From: Candidatus Vagococcus giribetii
GTDB taxonomy: Bacteria; Bacillota; Bacilli; Lactobacillales; Vagococcaceae
Direction of reading: 5' to 3'
Assembly (NCBI RefSeq): GCF_017316185.1
Contig: NZ_JAFLVX010000015.1
Span: 62,001-126,000, forward strand
DNA: 64,000 nucleotides
Shown: positions 17,155 to 26,101 of the stretch, one piece after another
Numbering within the stretch: position 1 is the first letter of the stretch
Layout of the letters: the number at the start of each line of letters is the position of its first letter
Notes under the pieces: generated by a model
The model's database searches: none
What the model saw: only the letters and a program-made list of their open reading frames with translations
What the model was told of the DNA's origin: nothing
Translations under genes and position numbers: made by a program

Positions 17155-20100
17155 TTATTCTATGCCAACATCTAATATATCTTGGATGTCTTCTATAGTC
17201 ATTTTATTTAAAGCTTTCACATCTTCTGAATTTAGCACTTGTTGGAAGAGTTCTTTTTTCTCTAATTGAAGACGATTCATTTTCTCTTCCACTGTTCCTT
17301 CTGAAATAAGTCGCCAAACTTCAACTTTTTTCTTTTGGCCCATACGATGTGCCCTACCTGTTGCTTGTGCTTCAACAGCTGGATTCCACCATAGATCATA
17401 TAGAATAACGGTGTCTGCGCCTGTCAAATTCAGCCCAGTTCCTCCTGCTTTTAAGGATATGAGAAAGACATCTTTCTCTCCTCGATTAAATCTTTCTACC
17501 ATTTCTTGACGTTTGCTGATTGGTGTACTGCCTCTAAGATAAAATGTCTCAACACCCAGGTTAGCTAATTCTTCTTCTAATATACTAAGCATACCAGTAA
17601 ATTGAGAGAAAAGTAAAATACGTCTACCATTCGCCTTAGCTGTCTGAATCAAGTCAAGCGCTTGAATTAACTTGCCTGAATCTCCTTCATAATCTTCAAT
17701 AAATAATTTAGGGTGACAACAAATCTGTCTTAGACGAGTGAGTCCAGCTAAAATCGAAATACGATTTTGATTTAATTTTTCTTTGCTCATACCAGAAAAA
17801 CTCTTTTGCATTTGTCGTAAGTGAGCTATGTAGACAGTTTTTTGCTCTTCGGTTAACTGACTATATAAATCAGTTTCTACTTTATCTGGTAAATCATTTA
17901 GCACATGTTTTTTCTCACGTCTTAAAACAAATGGTTGAATCATCATAGCGATACTTTCTGTTGGTAGTTGTTTAAATCGTCTCAATGGTGGGAAAAAACC
18001 AGGCATTAAGATTCTAAATAACGCCCAAAGCTCTTCCAATTTATTTTCAATTGGTGTCCCACTCAAAGCAAAGAAATGATCTGCTTTTAATGTTTCAATT
18101 GTTTGGAATGTTTTGGTTGCTGCATTTTTTATCATTTGTGCTTCATCCAGGATTAAACTATGGAAATTCATTTCCTTATAGAGTTCATAATCCTGTCTTA
18201 AAGTAGAGTAAGAAGTTACTAAAACATCTGCATCATGGTGTGCTTTTAATAGCTCATGTCGCTCTGTTTTACTCCCTATAATAACTGCTGCTTTTAAGGT
18301 CGGAGCAAATTTTTCAATTTCAATTTGCCAGTTATATAATAAACTAGCCGGTGCTACAATCAATGAAGGAGCGTTTAATTTTCCTTCCTCTTTTTCAGAC
18401 AAAAGATATGTAATAGTTTGGATTGTTTTCCCTAACCCCATATCATCAGCTAAGATACCACCAAAATGATAATGACTAAGCATTTTTAACCACTTGAAAC
18501 CTGTTTTTTGGTAACCTCGCAATTTAGCATTTAACTGTTTAGGTAGGCTTACTTCAAATTCTTTTGGATGAGTCAAATCCTCCACCATTTTTGTAAACAA
18601 GTCACTGGTTTCTACATCTTTCATCTCTGATAAAGCTTGGTTAACCAAAAGTCCTCTGTATCTTGGGACCTCCAACTTCCCTTTACGAACTTTAATATCA
18701 CCTCTTAATTGTTGTAACACTGAGCTCGTCTCTTTAAAGCCGAACTCATCTAAGAAGAGCAACTGTCCACTTTTCAGTTGATGATAATCTTGTTGTTTCA
18801 TTAAACTAACTAAAACATCATTAATTTCCTCTTCTTCGATATTGGAGATATCAAATTGAATATCTAACCATGAGCCATCTTCTTTCACACTAACTTTCGG
18901 TTGATAATCTGTTGAGTTGAGAAATAGCTGTGCCACATTAGGCGCAATTTCTACTTCAGCATACTTTCGTATAGTCGGAACTTCCTCTCTAATAAAAGCA
19001 TAAAGTTCTTGTTCCTTTGGTAGTTGCTTCATGAAAACATGTTGACGTTTTGCGAAATTAAAATGCTTTAATAGTTTTTCAATCCGTTTTTCTTGTACTT
19101 GATTACGAATAACATGTGATTCTTTCCCTGTGTTTGTCGTAAATTTAGCATCACTAGAGAAAATCACATCACCGTATACATAATCCACACGTGCCTCTAA
19201 TCTACTATTAGCTTCTTCAATTCGAATTTTAGAACGTAATGGCACACGAATCATTTCACTTTGTAAATCATCTGACACGAAAACATCTGCAACAGTATCT
19301 AAATTCGGTAAAATATAAGAGAATAAATCTCCTACATTGTCTTTAGTAAATAAAATTTCTGGTTTATCCACTCTCTTTAATAACTGCAACAATAACTCAT
19401 AACGTTCTGTCTGTTCTGTTGTCATTTCATATATAGAATGGTTACCAATAGCCCATTGATATTTTTCTAGATAGATTTCCACTCGGTCCTTAATCATTAC
19501 TTTGTAATCACTTGTGCCAACAGGTACTACTCTAATCTCAATAGGTAACTTCCCTTTTTTAAATCGGATAGTCTGTTTCTTATCACTAGGGGTATTAAAA
19601 AGCAAGCGCTCAGTCTTGCTTAATTCCTCCACAAAAAATTGAGCATCTGGATTGTTTAGGATTAAATAGCGACGATTAAGTTTCCCTTTTTGTTGGACAT
19701 TAATTTGATCCAATAATTCTTGTGCTAACTTTATTTCTAATAGTTTATCTAATAACATACTGTCCCGATTGGTAAAAGAATTCTCACCAATTTTATAAAC
19801 ATGTTCATTTAGCTTATAATTTTTTTTCTTCTCATAAGCTTCTAAAAATTCTTGAATGTTTTTTACTACATAAGTTTTACTACCTGGGAAACGACTTCCT
19901 AACTTCAACGATAACCCTAAAACTGACTGCTCTGGTTGGAAAGATAACGTTTCTACTACATCTATAGTAAATTCAGCTTTTAGTGGATCACTTGATATAA
20001 GTGTTTTTTCCGTCTCTGATTCTTGTAATCGTTCAAAACTTTTAGAGAAAATATCTGCATGTGTTGGTGGTTGATAAATTTTTTGAGTATTTGCTTGCTT

Positions 20101-20367
20101 TTTAATGTAACGATTTAAGCCCTTACCTCTTAAAGCTAGCTCTGTGGCCACGGTATGCTTACAAAAACCATGTTGTTGCCAGTATTGGCATTGACACACA
20201 TCTTCTTCTTTGGCTGTGCCATCTAGTTCAATGTGAAATACTTCCGAACCCACAACATCTGCATACCAAACTTGTTGTTCCTCATTTTTACTAATGGAAA
20301 CAACTCGACCTTCTTTAGCATATTCTCGTCCTTCTTCTACAACCTTTTCAGGAATTGACCATTTCAT
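17155..20367 (-). CDS. SNF2-family DEAD/DEAH helicase with SWIM zinc finger
   Basis: Predicted 1070-residue protein. An N-terminal SWIM finger is visible (CQC..., then CKH, about residues 55-75), followed by a long bacterial SNF2-associated region. The ATPase core has motif I DDMGLGKT, motif II LDEAQ and the helicase C-terminal motif ATGRAHRMGQ. Bacterial SNF2 proteins of this layout are DNA translocases or RNA polymerase recyclers of uncertain role. ATG at 20365-20367 is preferred, with AGGGTG 8 bases upstream; a GTG three codons earlier sits too close to it. Two DnaA-box-like sequences overlap the start region. Confidence 0.9.
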   Translation of the reverse strand: MKWSIPEKVVEEGREYAKEGRVVSISKNEEQQVWYADVVGSEVFHIELDGTAKEEDVCQCQYWQQHGFCKHTVATELALRGKGLNRYIKKQANTQKIYQPPTHADIFSKSFERLQESETEKTLISSDPLKAEFTIDVVETLSFQPEQSVLGLSLKLGSRFPGSKTYVVKNIQEFLEAYEKKKNYKLNEHVYKIGENSFTNRDSMLLDKLLEIKLAQELLDQINVQQKGKLNRRYLILNNPDAQFFVEELSKTERLLFNTPSDKKQTIRFKKGKLPIEIRVVPVGTSDYKVMIKDRVEIYLEKYQWAIGNHSIYEMTTEQTERYELLLQLLKRVDKPEILFTKDNVGDLFSYILPNLDTVADVFVSDDLQSEMIRVPLRSKIRIEEANSRLEARVDYVYGDVIFSSDAKFTTNTGKESHVIRNQVQEKRIEKLLKHFNFAKRQHVFMKQLPKEQELYAFIREEVPTIRKYAEVEIAPNVAQLFLNSTDYQPKVSVKEDGSWLDIQFDISNIEEEEINDVLVSLMKQQDYHQLKSGQLLFLDEFGFKETSSVLQQLRGDIKVRKGKLEVPRYRGLLVNQALSEMKDVETSDLFTKMVEDLTHPKEFEVSLPKQLNAKLRGYQKTGFKWLKMLSHYHFGGILADDMGLGKTIQTITYLLSEKEEGKLNAPSLIVAPASLLYNWQIEIEKFAPTLKAAVIIGSKTERHELLKAHHDADVLVTSYSTLRQDYELYKEMNFHSLILDEAQMIKNAATKTFQTIETLKADHFFALSGTPIENKLEELWALFRILMPGFFPPLRRFKQLPTESIAMMIQPFVLRREKKHVLNDLPDKVETDLYSQLTEEQKTVYIAHLRQMQKSFSGMSKEKLNQNRISILAGLTRLRQICCHPKLFIEDYEGDSGKLIQALDLIQTAKANGRRILLFSQFTGMLSILEEELANLGVETFYLRGSTPISKRQEMVERFNRGEKDVFLISLKAGGTGLNLTGADTVILYDLWWNPAVEAQATGRAHRMGQKKKVEVWRLISEGTVEEKMNRLQLEKKELFQQVLNSEDVKALNKMTIEDIQDILDVGIE

Positions 20368-20368
20368 T

Positions 20369-20388
20369 TTATCCACACCCTATCCACA
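20369..20388. promoter_or_regulatory. Two DnaA-box-like 9-mers upstream of the SNF2 gene
   Basis: TTATCCACA (20369-20377) matches the DnaA-box consensus and CTATCCACA (20380-20388) differs in one base; they lie 11 bp apart in the same direction. They also encode the ribosome-binding region. Chance occurrence is possible. Confidence 0.3.
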
Positions 20389-20468
20389 TTCTAATCACCT
20401 TATCTGCTAGTTAAAAAAGGTCTTCCAACTATTATATCAAATTTATAAGAATAATATCTCTTTTAATT

Positions 20469-20496
20469 AAAAAAAGGAGCAGATTTCTCTACTCCC
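20469..20496 (-). terminator. Intrinsic terminator of the decayed WxL gene
   Basis: On the minus strand GGAGTAGA and TCTGCTCC pair around a GAAA tetraloop and are followed by seven T residues. Confidence 0.8.
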
Positions 20497-20511
20497 AAAA
20501 GTTTAAACTTA

Positions 20512-21485
20512 TTATTTAGGCGTGTCAGACAAAGTCCAGACTAACGTTCCTTTGTAATGACCGACTGAATTCCCCATCCTTTGTTTCAATCTAATACCCT
20601 CATCTTCCTTTGAAGAGTGAAGATTAATATCTTTAATCAAGTCAACTTCATCACTTGGAGACTTCTCGTAAGACTCAAGCGTTAACGCATTTCCTGTAAT
20701 CGCAATTTCTTGACCTTGTTTGTAATACACGAGACCTCCTAGAAATAAATCGCCTTCTTTATCTTCATTTTTTATCTCATTATCTAAGAGTGCCAGATTT
20801 AAACTCCACTTATCTTTTTCTTCAGTGTTAAAAACCGTTACTTTATTTGAACCTGCTGCACTTCCGGTGAGTAACTCATGGGTTCTTTGATTATTTGACG
20901 TTGGTTTAATCTCTCTATACCTCAAATCTGGAACACTAGCAAAAGTATTTTTAGGCTCATACTCTACAAATATATGACCATCAAACATAGGAATCATCTC
21001 TCCTGAGCCAACTTGATCTTTAACTATCAATTGATAAGTATCCACAGACGCGCGAGTATAACCTGATTGTTCTAACTTAATACTTTGTTAAAAATCGAGA
21101 TTATTCATGACCTTAACTCTTGTAGATTTTTTTCTTCCAGATAACCTTTCAATTCTTCATATCAAAACACCCTCAACTGGCTTACTTGGATTAGCAAAAT
21201 TAGGTTCACTAGATTTTAATTTACCATAGTCTATTTTATATGGATAATCTAGCTGATTATCCAATGTTGTTTCAGTTTTATATTGCGATAGTTTTTCTAA
21301 TTCATTTACTTGTTCAGTTTCTAGTAGATCATTAGTTATTAAACTTTTACAAGTAACTCATCTTCTGAAAATTCTGTTATTTCAGACACAATATCAGCTT
21401 CAGTTACTTCTTGACTATATACATTTTCCATCGTATTTTGGGTTAATATGATTAACCTTAAAAGTAATATTGTTATTTTTTTCAA
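20512..21485 (-). pseudogene. Decayed WxL domain surface-protein gene
   Basis: The 3' part (20512 to about 21080) encodes an intact WxL domain with motifs WSL and LVWTL and the end SDTPK. Upstream, in broken frames, lies its N-terminus: a TTG start at 21483-21485 with a weak signal-like segment KKITILLLRLIIL, then an acidic stretch that ends in TAA after LLVK; adding one A in the run GTAAAAG restores the frame into SLITNDLLETEQ. Further on come KIDYGKL, an in-frame TGA, EELKGYLEE in another frame, and a TAA before QSIKLEQ. KIDYGKL and EELKGYLEE match VDYGPL and KEFKDLL in the 1062-residue WxL protein at 26102-29290. The large middle of that paralogue is missing. So this is a frameshifted, internally deleted relative. 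Confidence 0.85.
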
Positions 21486-21529
21486 AAAATACTTTCTATC
21501 CTGTTCAAACTAAAGTTTTTTAGAATACA

Positions 21530-21538
21530 ATTGTAACA
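21530..21538 (-). promoter_or_regulatory. Remnant promoter of the decayed WxL gene
   Basis: The minus strand reads TGTTACAAT, an extended -10 element identical to the one near 12271, about 45 bases before the TTG start. Confidence 0.35.
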
Positions 21539-21621
21539 CGTACCAACAAATATTGTACCTTAATCACCATATTATATAATTAAACAATCATTTTTCAAAT
21601 CTATCTGATAGAGCTTGCATC

Positions 21622-21658
21622 ATAAAAGCTCTCCGAAAATGTGTCTATCTTCAGAGAG
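21622..21658 (-). terminator. Terminator after sbcC
   Basis: CTCTC (21629-21633) and GAGAG (21654-21658) form the base of a stem extended by GAA/TTC pairs. On the minus strand it is followed by a short TTTT stretch. Confidence 0.5.
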
Positions 21659-21659
21659 A

Positions 21660-24600
21660 TTATTCAACTAATGACGACATAGGAATTTTTTCAAAATCAA
21701 TCCATGTTTCCACATAACTTTTTCCATCAACTGTTGATTTAACTTGAAGTTGTTGAGGAATTCTTTCCTTTAACTCTCTCACATGAGAGATGATACCTAT
21801 CAATCGACCTTCTCCCTCAATACTTTCTAGAGAGCGTATAGCCATTTCTAAAGCATCTTCATCTAGAGATCCAAACCCTTCATCAATAAACATAGCGTCT
21901 ATTTTGATTCCCCCAGACTCTTCTTGAATAACTTCAGACAGAGATAATGCTAAGGAAAGTGCTGCGATAAAACTTTCTCCACCTGATAAGGTGTTGACGC
22001 TTCTAATAGCTCCAACGTTGTCATCAAAAATATTTATTTCAAGGCCGGTTTTATTTTTAAACGCCCCTTGCTCTTCTTTTAGTTCAAAGCGATAACGGCC
22101 ATTTGTGAGAACAATCAATTTTTCATTACCACGCTCTAATATTTTTTTCAGATACGTCTGTAAAACAAAGCGTTCCACACTCAGTTTATGAGGACCATCT
22201 CCTGACATTACATCCGCCAACTGGGCTATCTCTTCAAAAGATCGCAGCATATCTTCTTTCGATGCCTCTTTATCCATCACTGTGTCAATCAATTTTTGAT
22301 TATTCTTTAACAAAATAGTGAGTTCTGTCCACTGTTGTTGAAGAATATCTACTTTTTCTTTTAAACGGTGTGCTAACTCAATTAAAGGAGCTAAATTCGG
22401 TTCTTGTCTATCACCAAGTTGGTTTTCTAAAGTTTCTCTTGATTCATTCAATGCATATTCTTTTTTACTAAACTCCACTAATTGGCTTCGATACACTTCA
22501 AGTTTTGGTAAGTCATTTATTAATAATCGTCCTTCTTCTTCCGTTAGCTTTTCTTGATTTAAAAAGTAATCCCACTCTTCTTGCTTAGCTTCCCATTTTT
22601 TATTAATTTCTCGTGCCTTTTCTTTACTTGTTTTTAACGTCGTTTGACTAATTAATAACGCTTTAGCTTGCTCTTCCTTTTCGATACTAAGCTTCTCTTT
22701 TAAACTTAACCATTGAGCGACTTCTTCTTGAAGAACTTTTTGCTTATCAACCAATTCCTTCAAATTTCCCCACTCTGTTGATAAATCACCTAATAAATCA
22801 GTCAAAGTTGTCTTATTAATAAGTAGCCGTGTTTCAAGTGCTTTCTTCTTCTCAGCCACGATTGTTAATTCACCTTCACTGCTCACTAGTTCTACACCTT
22901 GAACTTCTAAAGCTTCTTCTTGTTCTAACATCTCTGATAATCTATCTGCTTTTTGTTGAATGCTCTCCTCAAGTTTTTCTTTTTCCACTATCACTTGACT
23001 CAACCACTCATCTTCAGGTATATCTATTTGCAAATAGTTCCTAAGCTCTTTATTTTTTAGATGTAGCTCATCTTTTAATGAGACCAACTCTTTTTTTGCA
23101 TAATCTTTTTGATTCATGATAGTCACTAAAGTTTCTTTTTTTTCTATACTTTTTATTTCAGCTTTTTCAAGTTTTTCTTCTAGAATCTTCATATCTTCTT
23201 TTGTTAACAACTCTCCATGAGTTGGTTTAGGATGCTCAGTAGCTCCACACACGGGGCATTCTTCTCCAGGTACTAAATCCAAACTTAATTTAGCGATTTG
23301 CGCTTTTGCCCATTCACTTTTCATTTCTTTATAATGCTTATCTGCCGCTTCCCACTCTGTCGTTGACTTCGATAGTTGCTCTTCTTTTTCAAGTAATAAT
23401 GATTCTTTTACCAATAGTTGTTGCTGCATTAGTTGGTATTCTTTTAATTGCTTTTCCTGTTGTTTCTTCTCCACTAATTGTTTTTCTTCTAGGTATTTAT
23501 TTTCTAATAATGCTGGTTTGCTTTTTAATAAGTTAGTCAATTCATTCTGTTGTTTTTTTAATTTGGATACTGTTTCTTCCAGACTCATTTGTTGTTGATT
23601 CGTTTCAACTAACTCTTTTTCTATTTGCCTTACTTGCTCCTCTAGCATTTTCTTTTTCTCTAAAAGAGGAATGCTTTTTTCCATCTCTTTTAATGTTTCT
23701 TTTTTGACCAGTACCTCAGTTTCTTCCTTAAGTATTAATCCCAAGCTATTTGAGGTTAACACTAAGCTTTCTTTCAGTTGTTTTTCCTGCTCTTTTGCTT
23801 CTGCTAGCTCTTTTTGAACTGTCTCTTTTTCTTCTGTTAACTCTATCAATCGATGAAAAACAGACACGTTTTCCTTGACTATGATAAGACAATCCAATTT
23901 TTCTTTTATTTCCTGATTCCTTAATCCTTCTTCATTAAGGGATTCAAGTTGTTTTAAAACATCTCGATACTCTTCAAATTTTTCTTGCCACTTTTTTTCT
24001 TCTTGTAATAAACCTTGATGTTCTTTTTCCTTTAATTTAGCTTCTTTTAAAGATGACTCTAACTCTTTTTCTCGTTGATAAAACAGACTACTTGCTTCTT
24101 TATACAAGTCTAATACATCTTTGTAATGCATTTCTTTAATATCATTATTTTCCTTAATATCATTATTTTCCTTAATATCTGCAGGCCATTCCAACTGATT
24201 GACCAGTACACGAAGTTCTTGCTGAATACCGTCTAAGGTTTTTTCTTGGTGTTTTTTTTGGTCTTTTAAATATTCTGCAACATCTTGATAAAAATAGGTA
24301 TTAAATAATTTTCGTAAAACTTTTTCTTTACTGTTACTATCCGCAATCAAAAATCGTCTAAATTCTCCTTGAGGGAGCATCACTATTTGTGAGAATTGTT
24401 GCTCATTCAATTGCAATAAATCACTTAGAAAAGGACCCACATCTTTTTGCTTAGTCATTTGATTAATTTCTTGACCCATCTCATCATAAATCGTCAATCT
24501 CACATTTGATGGTTGCTCTCTAAACCCTTCACCTCGTTGTTTTTTTACAAGTTGTTCCGGTTCTCTTTCGACTTTGTAGACTTTCCCATTTTGTTTAAAC

Positions 24601-24842
24601 TCAAAAACTACTTTGGTTTTAGCGCCTACTGCAGCAAAATTGGATCTCATTTCTTTTCCTTGTCTTAATCCACCTGACGTACTTCCATATAAAGCATAAC
24701 TCATGCCATCAAACAGTGTCGTTTTTCCCGCTCCCGTTTTACCAGTAATTAGAAATAACGACCGCGCGTAGTAGGCAGAAAAATCAATGATGCTATCTTC
24801 ATAAGGTCCAAAGTTTTTTAAAATTAACTGTACTGGTTGCAT
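21660..24842 (-). CDS. sbcC: Exonuclease subunit SbcC
   Basis: Predicted 1060-residue SMC/Rad50-like ATPase that with SbcD cleaves DNA hairpins and protein-blocked ends. Walker A GKTGAGKTT is near residue 37. Two very long Glu/Lys/Leu-rich coiled coils flank a zinc hook with CPVCG. The C-terminal part has the signature LSGGESF and Walker B MFIDEGFGSLD. ATG at 24840-24842 follows GGGGGAT; the frame is open upstream into sbcD but without a site. The gap to sbcD is 10 bases. The first coiled coil carries a short 6-residue tandem repeat (NNDIKE). Confidence 0.95.
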   Translation of the reverse strand: MQPVQLILKNFGPYEDSIIDFSAYYARSLFLITGKTGAGKTTLFDGMSYALYGSTSGGLRQGKEMRSNFAAVGAKTKVVFEFKQNGKVYKVEREPEQLVKKQRGEGFREQPSNVRLTIYDEMGQEINQMTKQKDVGPFLSDLLQLNEQQFSQIVMLPQGEFRRFLIADSNSKEKVLRKLFNTYFYQDVAEYLKDQKKHQEKTLDGIQQELRVLVNQLEWPADIKENNDIKENNDIKEMHYKDVLDLYKEASSLFYQREKELESSLKEAKLKEKEHQGLLQEEKKWQEKFEEYRDVLKQLESLNEEGLRNQEIKEKLDCLIIVKENVSVFHRLIELTEEKETVQKELAEAKEQEKQLKESLVLTSNSLGLILKEETEVLVKKETLKEMEKSIPLLEKKKMLEEQVRQIEKELVETNQQQMSLEETVSKLKKQQNELTNLLKSKPALLENKYLEEKQLVEKKQQEKQLKEYQLMQQQLLVKESLLLEKEEQLSKSTTEWEAADKHYKEMKSEWAKAQIAKLSLDLVPGEECPVCGATEHPKPTHGELLTKEDMKILEEKLEKAEIKSIEKKETLVTIMNQKDYAKKELVSLKDELHLKNKELRNYLQIDIPEDEWLSQVIVEKEKLEESIQQKADRLSEMLEQEEALEVQGVELVSSEGELTIVAEKKKALETRLLINKTTLTDLLGDLSTEWGNLKELVDKQKVLQEEVAQWLSLKEKLSIEKEEQAKALLISQTTLKTSKEKAREINKKWEAKQEEWDYFLNQEKLTEEEGRLLINDLPKLEVYRSQLVEFSKKEYALNESRETLENQLGDRQEPNLAPLIELAHRLKEKVDILQQQWTELTILLKNNQKLIDTVMDKEASKEDMLRSFEEIAQLADVMSGDGPHKLSVERFVLQTYLKKILERGNEKLIVLTNGRYRFELKEEQGAFKNKTGLEINIFDDNVGAIRSVNTLSGGESFIAALSLALSLSEVIQEESGGIKIDAMFIDEGFGSLDEDALEMAIRSLESIEGEGRLIGIISHVRELKERIPQQLQVKSTVDGKSYVETWIDFEKIPMSSLVE
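24136..24179 (-). repeat. 18-bp tandem repeat within sbcC
   Basis: TTAATATCATTATTTTCC occurs at 24136-24153 and 24154-24171, followed by a partial copy. It is in frame and encodes repeats of NNDIKE in the coiled coil, so copy number changes would keep the frame. Confidence 0.9.
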
Positions 24843-24852
24843 ACTTATCCCC

Positions 24853-25986
24853 CTACTTTTCTTTTCTATTCTGAATAATGGCTTCTTCAATCCAGGTCAA
24901 TTGATGTTCGGTTAACTCTTCTTCGGTGATTTCTTCAAAATATTTTTTTAACAAAACATCTGGACTTAACTTGACTAATGCTTTTTCTTTTTGAGCTATC
25001 TCCACTTTTTTACTTTCATGAGTTACTCGATCTAAACTAATAATACGTGGATAAATCTGTCTCAATTCTACTAATAGATTAGTAATCACTGTAGTATCTG
25101 TTAGAGAAATTCCTAAATAGTCCTCTCGATTTATCTGATTATAGTAACTTGGTGTCGTCAATTCTTTATGCGACGCTGTTATATGAGCCACATCTCTTAA
25201 AGGGCTTAAAGGAATAAAGGTATTGTTAACACTTTGCTTCTTCAACTCAACAATTCGAATTCCTTTTTCTTGTTTTTCTTCTGACAATGAATACTTTAAT
25301 AATGCCCCACTATATTGAATACTTTCGTGACTTGTGATAGCTCTACTGTCATGAAGATGACCTAAAGCAACATAGTCAAACACCTCAAGAACGTCCATTG
25401 GAACACTGTCTAGTCCCCCTACTTCAATAGATGTCTCTGAATCACTACGCGATGATCCTGCTGCAAAAAAATGACTTACTAAGACATGATTCATATCTTG
25501 ATCAAACATCTCTGTCATTTTTTCAACCACTCGAATCATAGCTGTTTTTATATCTTTAATCCTATCATCACCAAAAAATTGTCTCGCATGGAACGGTTCA
25601 AAATAAGGCAATAAGAAAAATTGAGTGTCCTCTAAAACAACAGGTATAAAGGCTTCTTCCAAACGAGTATGCAAATGGAATCCTTGGGTCTTTAACCAAT
25701 AACTCCCTGTTTCAAGTCGTGTAGAACTATCATGATTTCCTGAAATAGCTAATACCAGATACTTTTCTTTGATATTCATCTCTATCATCATCTCATTAAA
25801 CAAAGCTACCGCTTCTATTGATGGAATTGAGCGATCATATATATCTCCAGCAATCACAATGGCATCGACATCTTCTTCCTTAGCAATAGCCATCATTTTA
25901 TGAAACACATCTTCTTGTTCTTCTAATAAAGAAAAACCATTTAATTTTCTACCAATATGCCAATCAGCTGTATGTAAAAATTTCAT
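24853..25986 (-). CDS. sbcD: Exonuclease subunit SbcD
   Basis: Predicted 377-residue Mre11-like metallophosphoesterase, the nuclease partner of SbcC. Phosphoesterase motifs seen are DWHIG (residues 8-12), GDIYDR, GNHDS, a His in VSHFFA and GHLH. The C-terminal capping region is present and length is normal. AGGAGGGG sits just before ATG. It is first in the sbcD-sbcC operon, with an extended -10 promoter about 35 bases upstream. The operon is flanked by two related WxL genes. Confidence 0.95.
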   Translation of the reverse strand: MKFLHTADWHIGRKLNGFSLLEEQEDVFHKMMAIAKEEDVDAIVIAGDIYDRSIPSIEAVALFNEMMIEMNIKEKYLVLAISGNHDSSTRLETGSYWLKTQGFHLHTRLEEAFIPVVLEDTQFFLLPYFEPFHARQFFGDDRIKDIKTAMIRVVEKMTEMFDQDMNHVLVSHFFAAGSSRSDSETSIEVGGLDSVPMDVLEVFDYVALGHLHDSRAITSHESIQYSGALLKYSLSEEKQEKGIRIVELKKQSVNNTFIPLSPLRDVAHITASHKELTTPSYYNQINREDYLGISLTDTTVITNLLVELRQIYPRIISLDRVTHESKKVEIAQKEKALVKLSPDVLLKKYFEEITEEELTEHQLTWIEEAIIQNRKEK

Positions 25987-26016
25987 TATACCCCTCCTAA
26001 TAAAGCTCGTATTCCT

Positions 26017-26025
26017 ATTATATCA
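26017..26025 (-). promoter_or_regulatory. Extended -10 promoter of sbcDC
   Basis: The minus strand reads TGATATAAT, a consensus extended -10. No strong -35 is seen at the right distance. Confidence 0.55.
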
Positions 26026-26049
26026 AAGTTTTAAAAAGATAATGACAAA

Positions 26050-26091
26050 AAAAGACTGTGGCACAAGTATAAACTCATGTCACAGTCTTTT
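26050..26091. terminator. Intrinsic terminator of the large WxL gene
   Basis: AAAAGACTGTG (26050-26060) pairs with CACAGTCTTTT (26081-26091). On the minus strand seven T residues follow. Confidence 0.85.
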
Positions 26092-26101
26092 ATCTTTCTT
26101 A

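Noticed and set aside
24136-24179. Short repeats that could look like the start of a CRISPR array
   Set aside because: The units are contiguous with no spacers and encode residues in SbcC. No cas genes are present.
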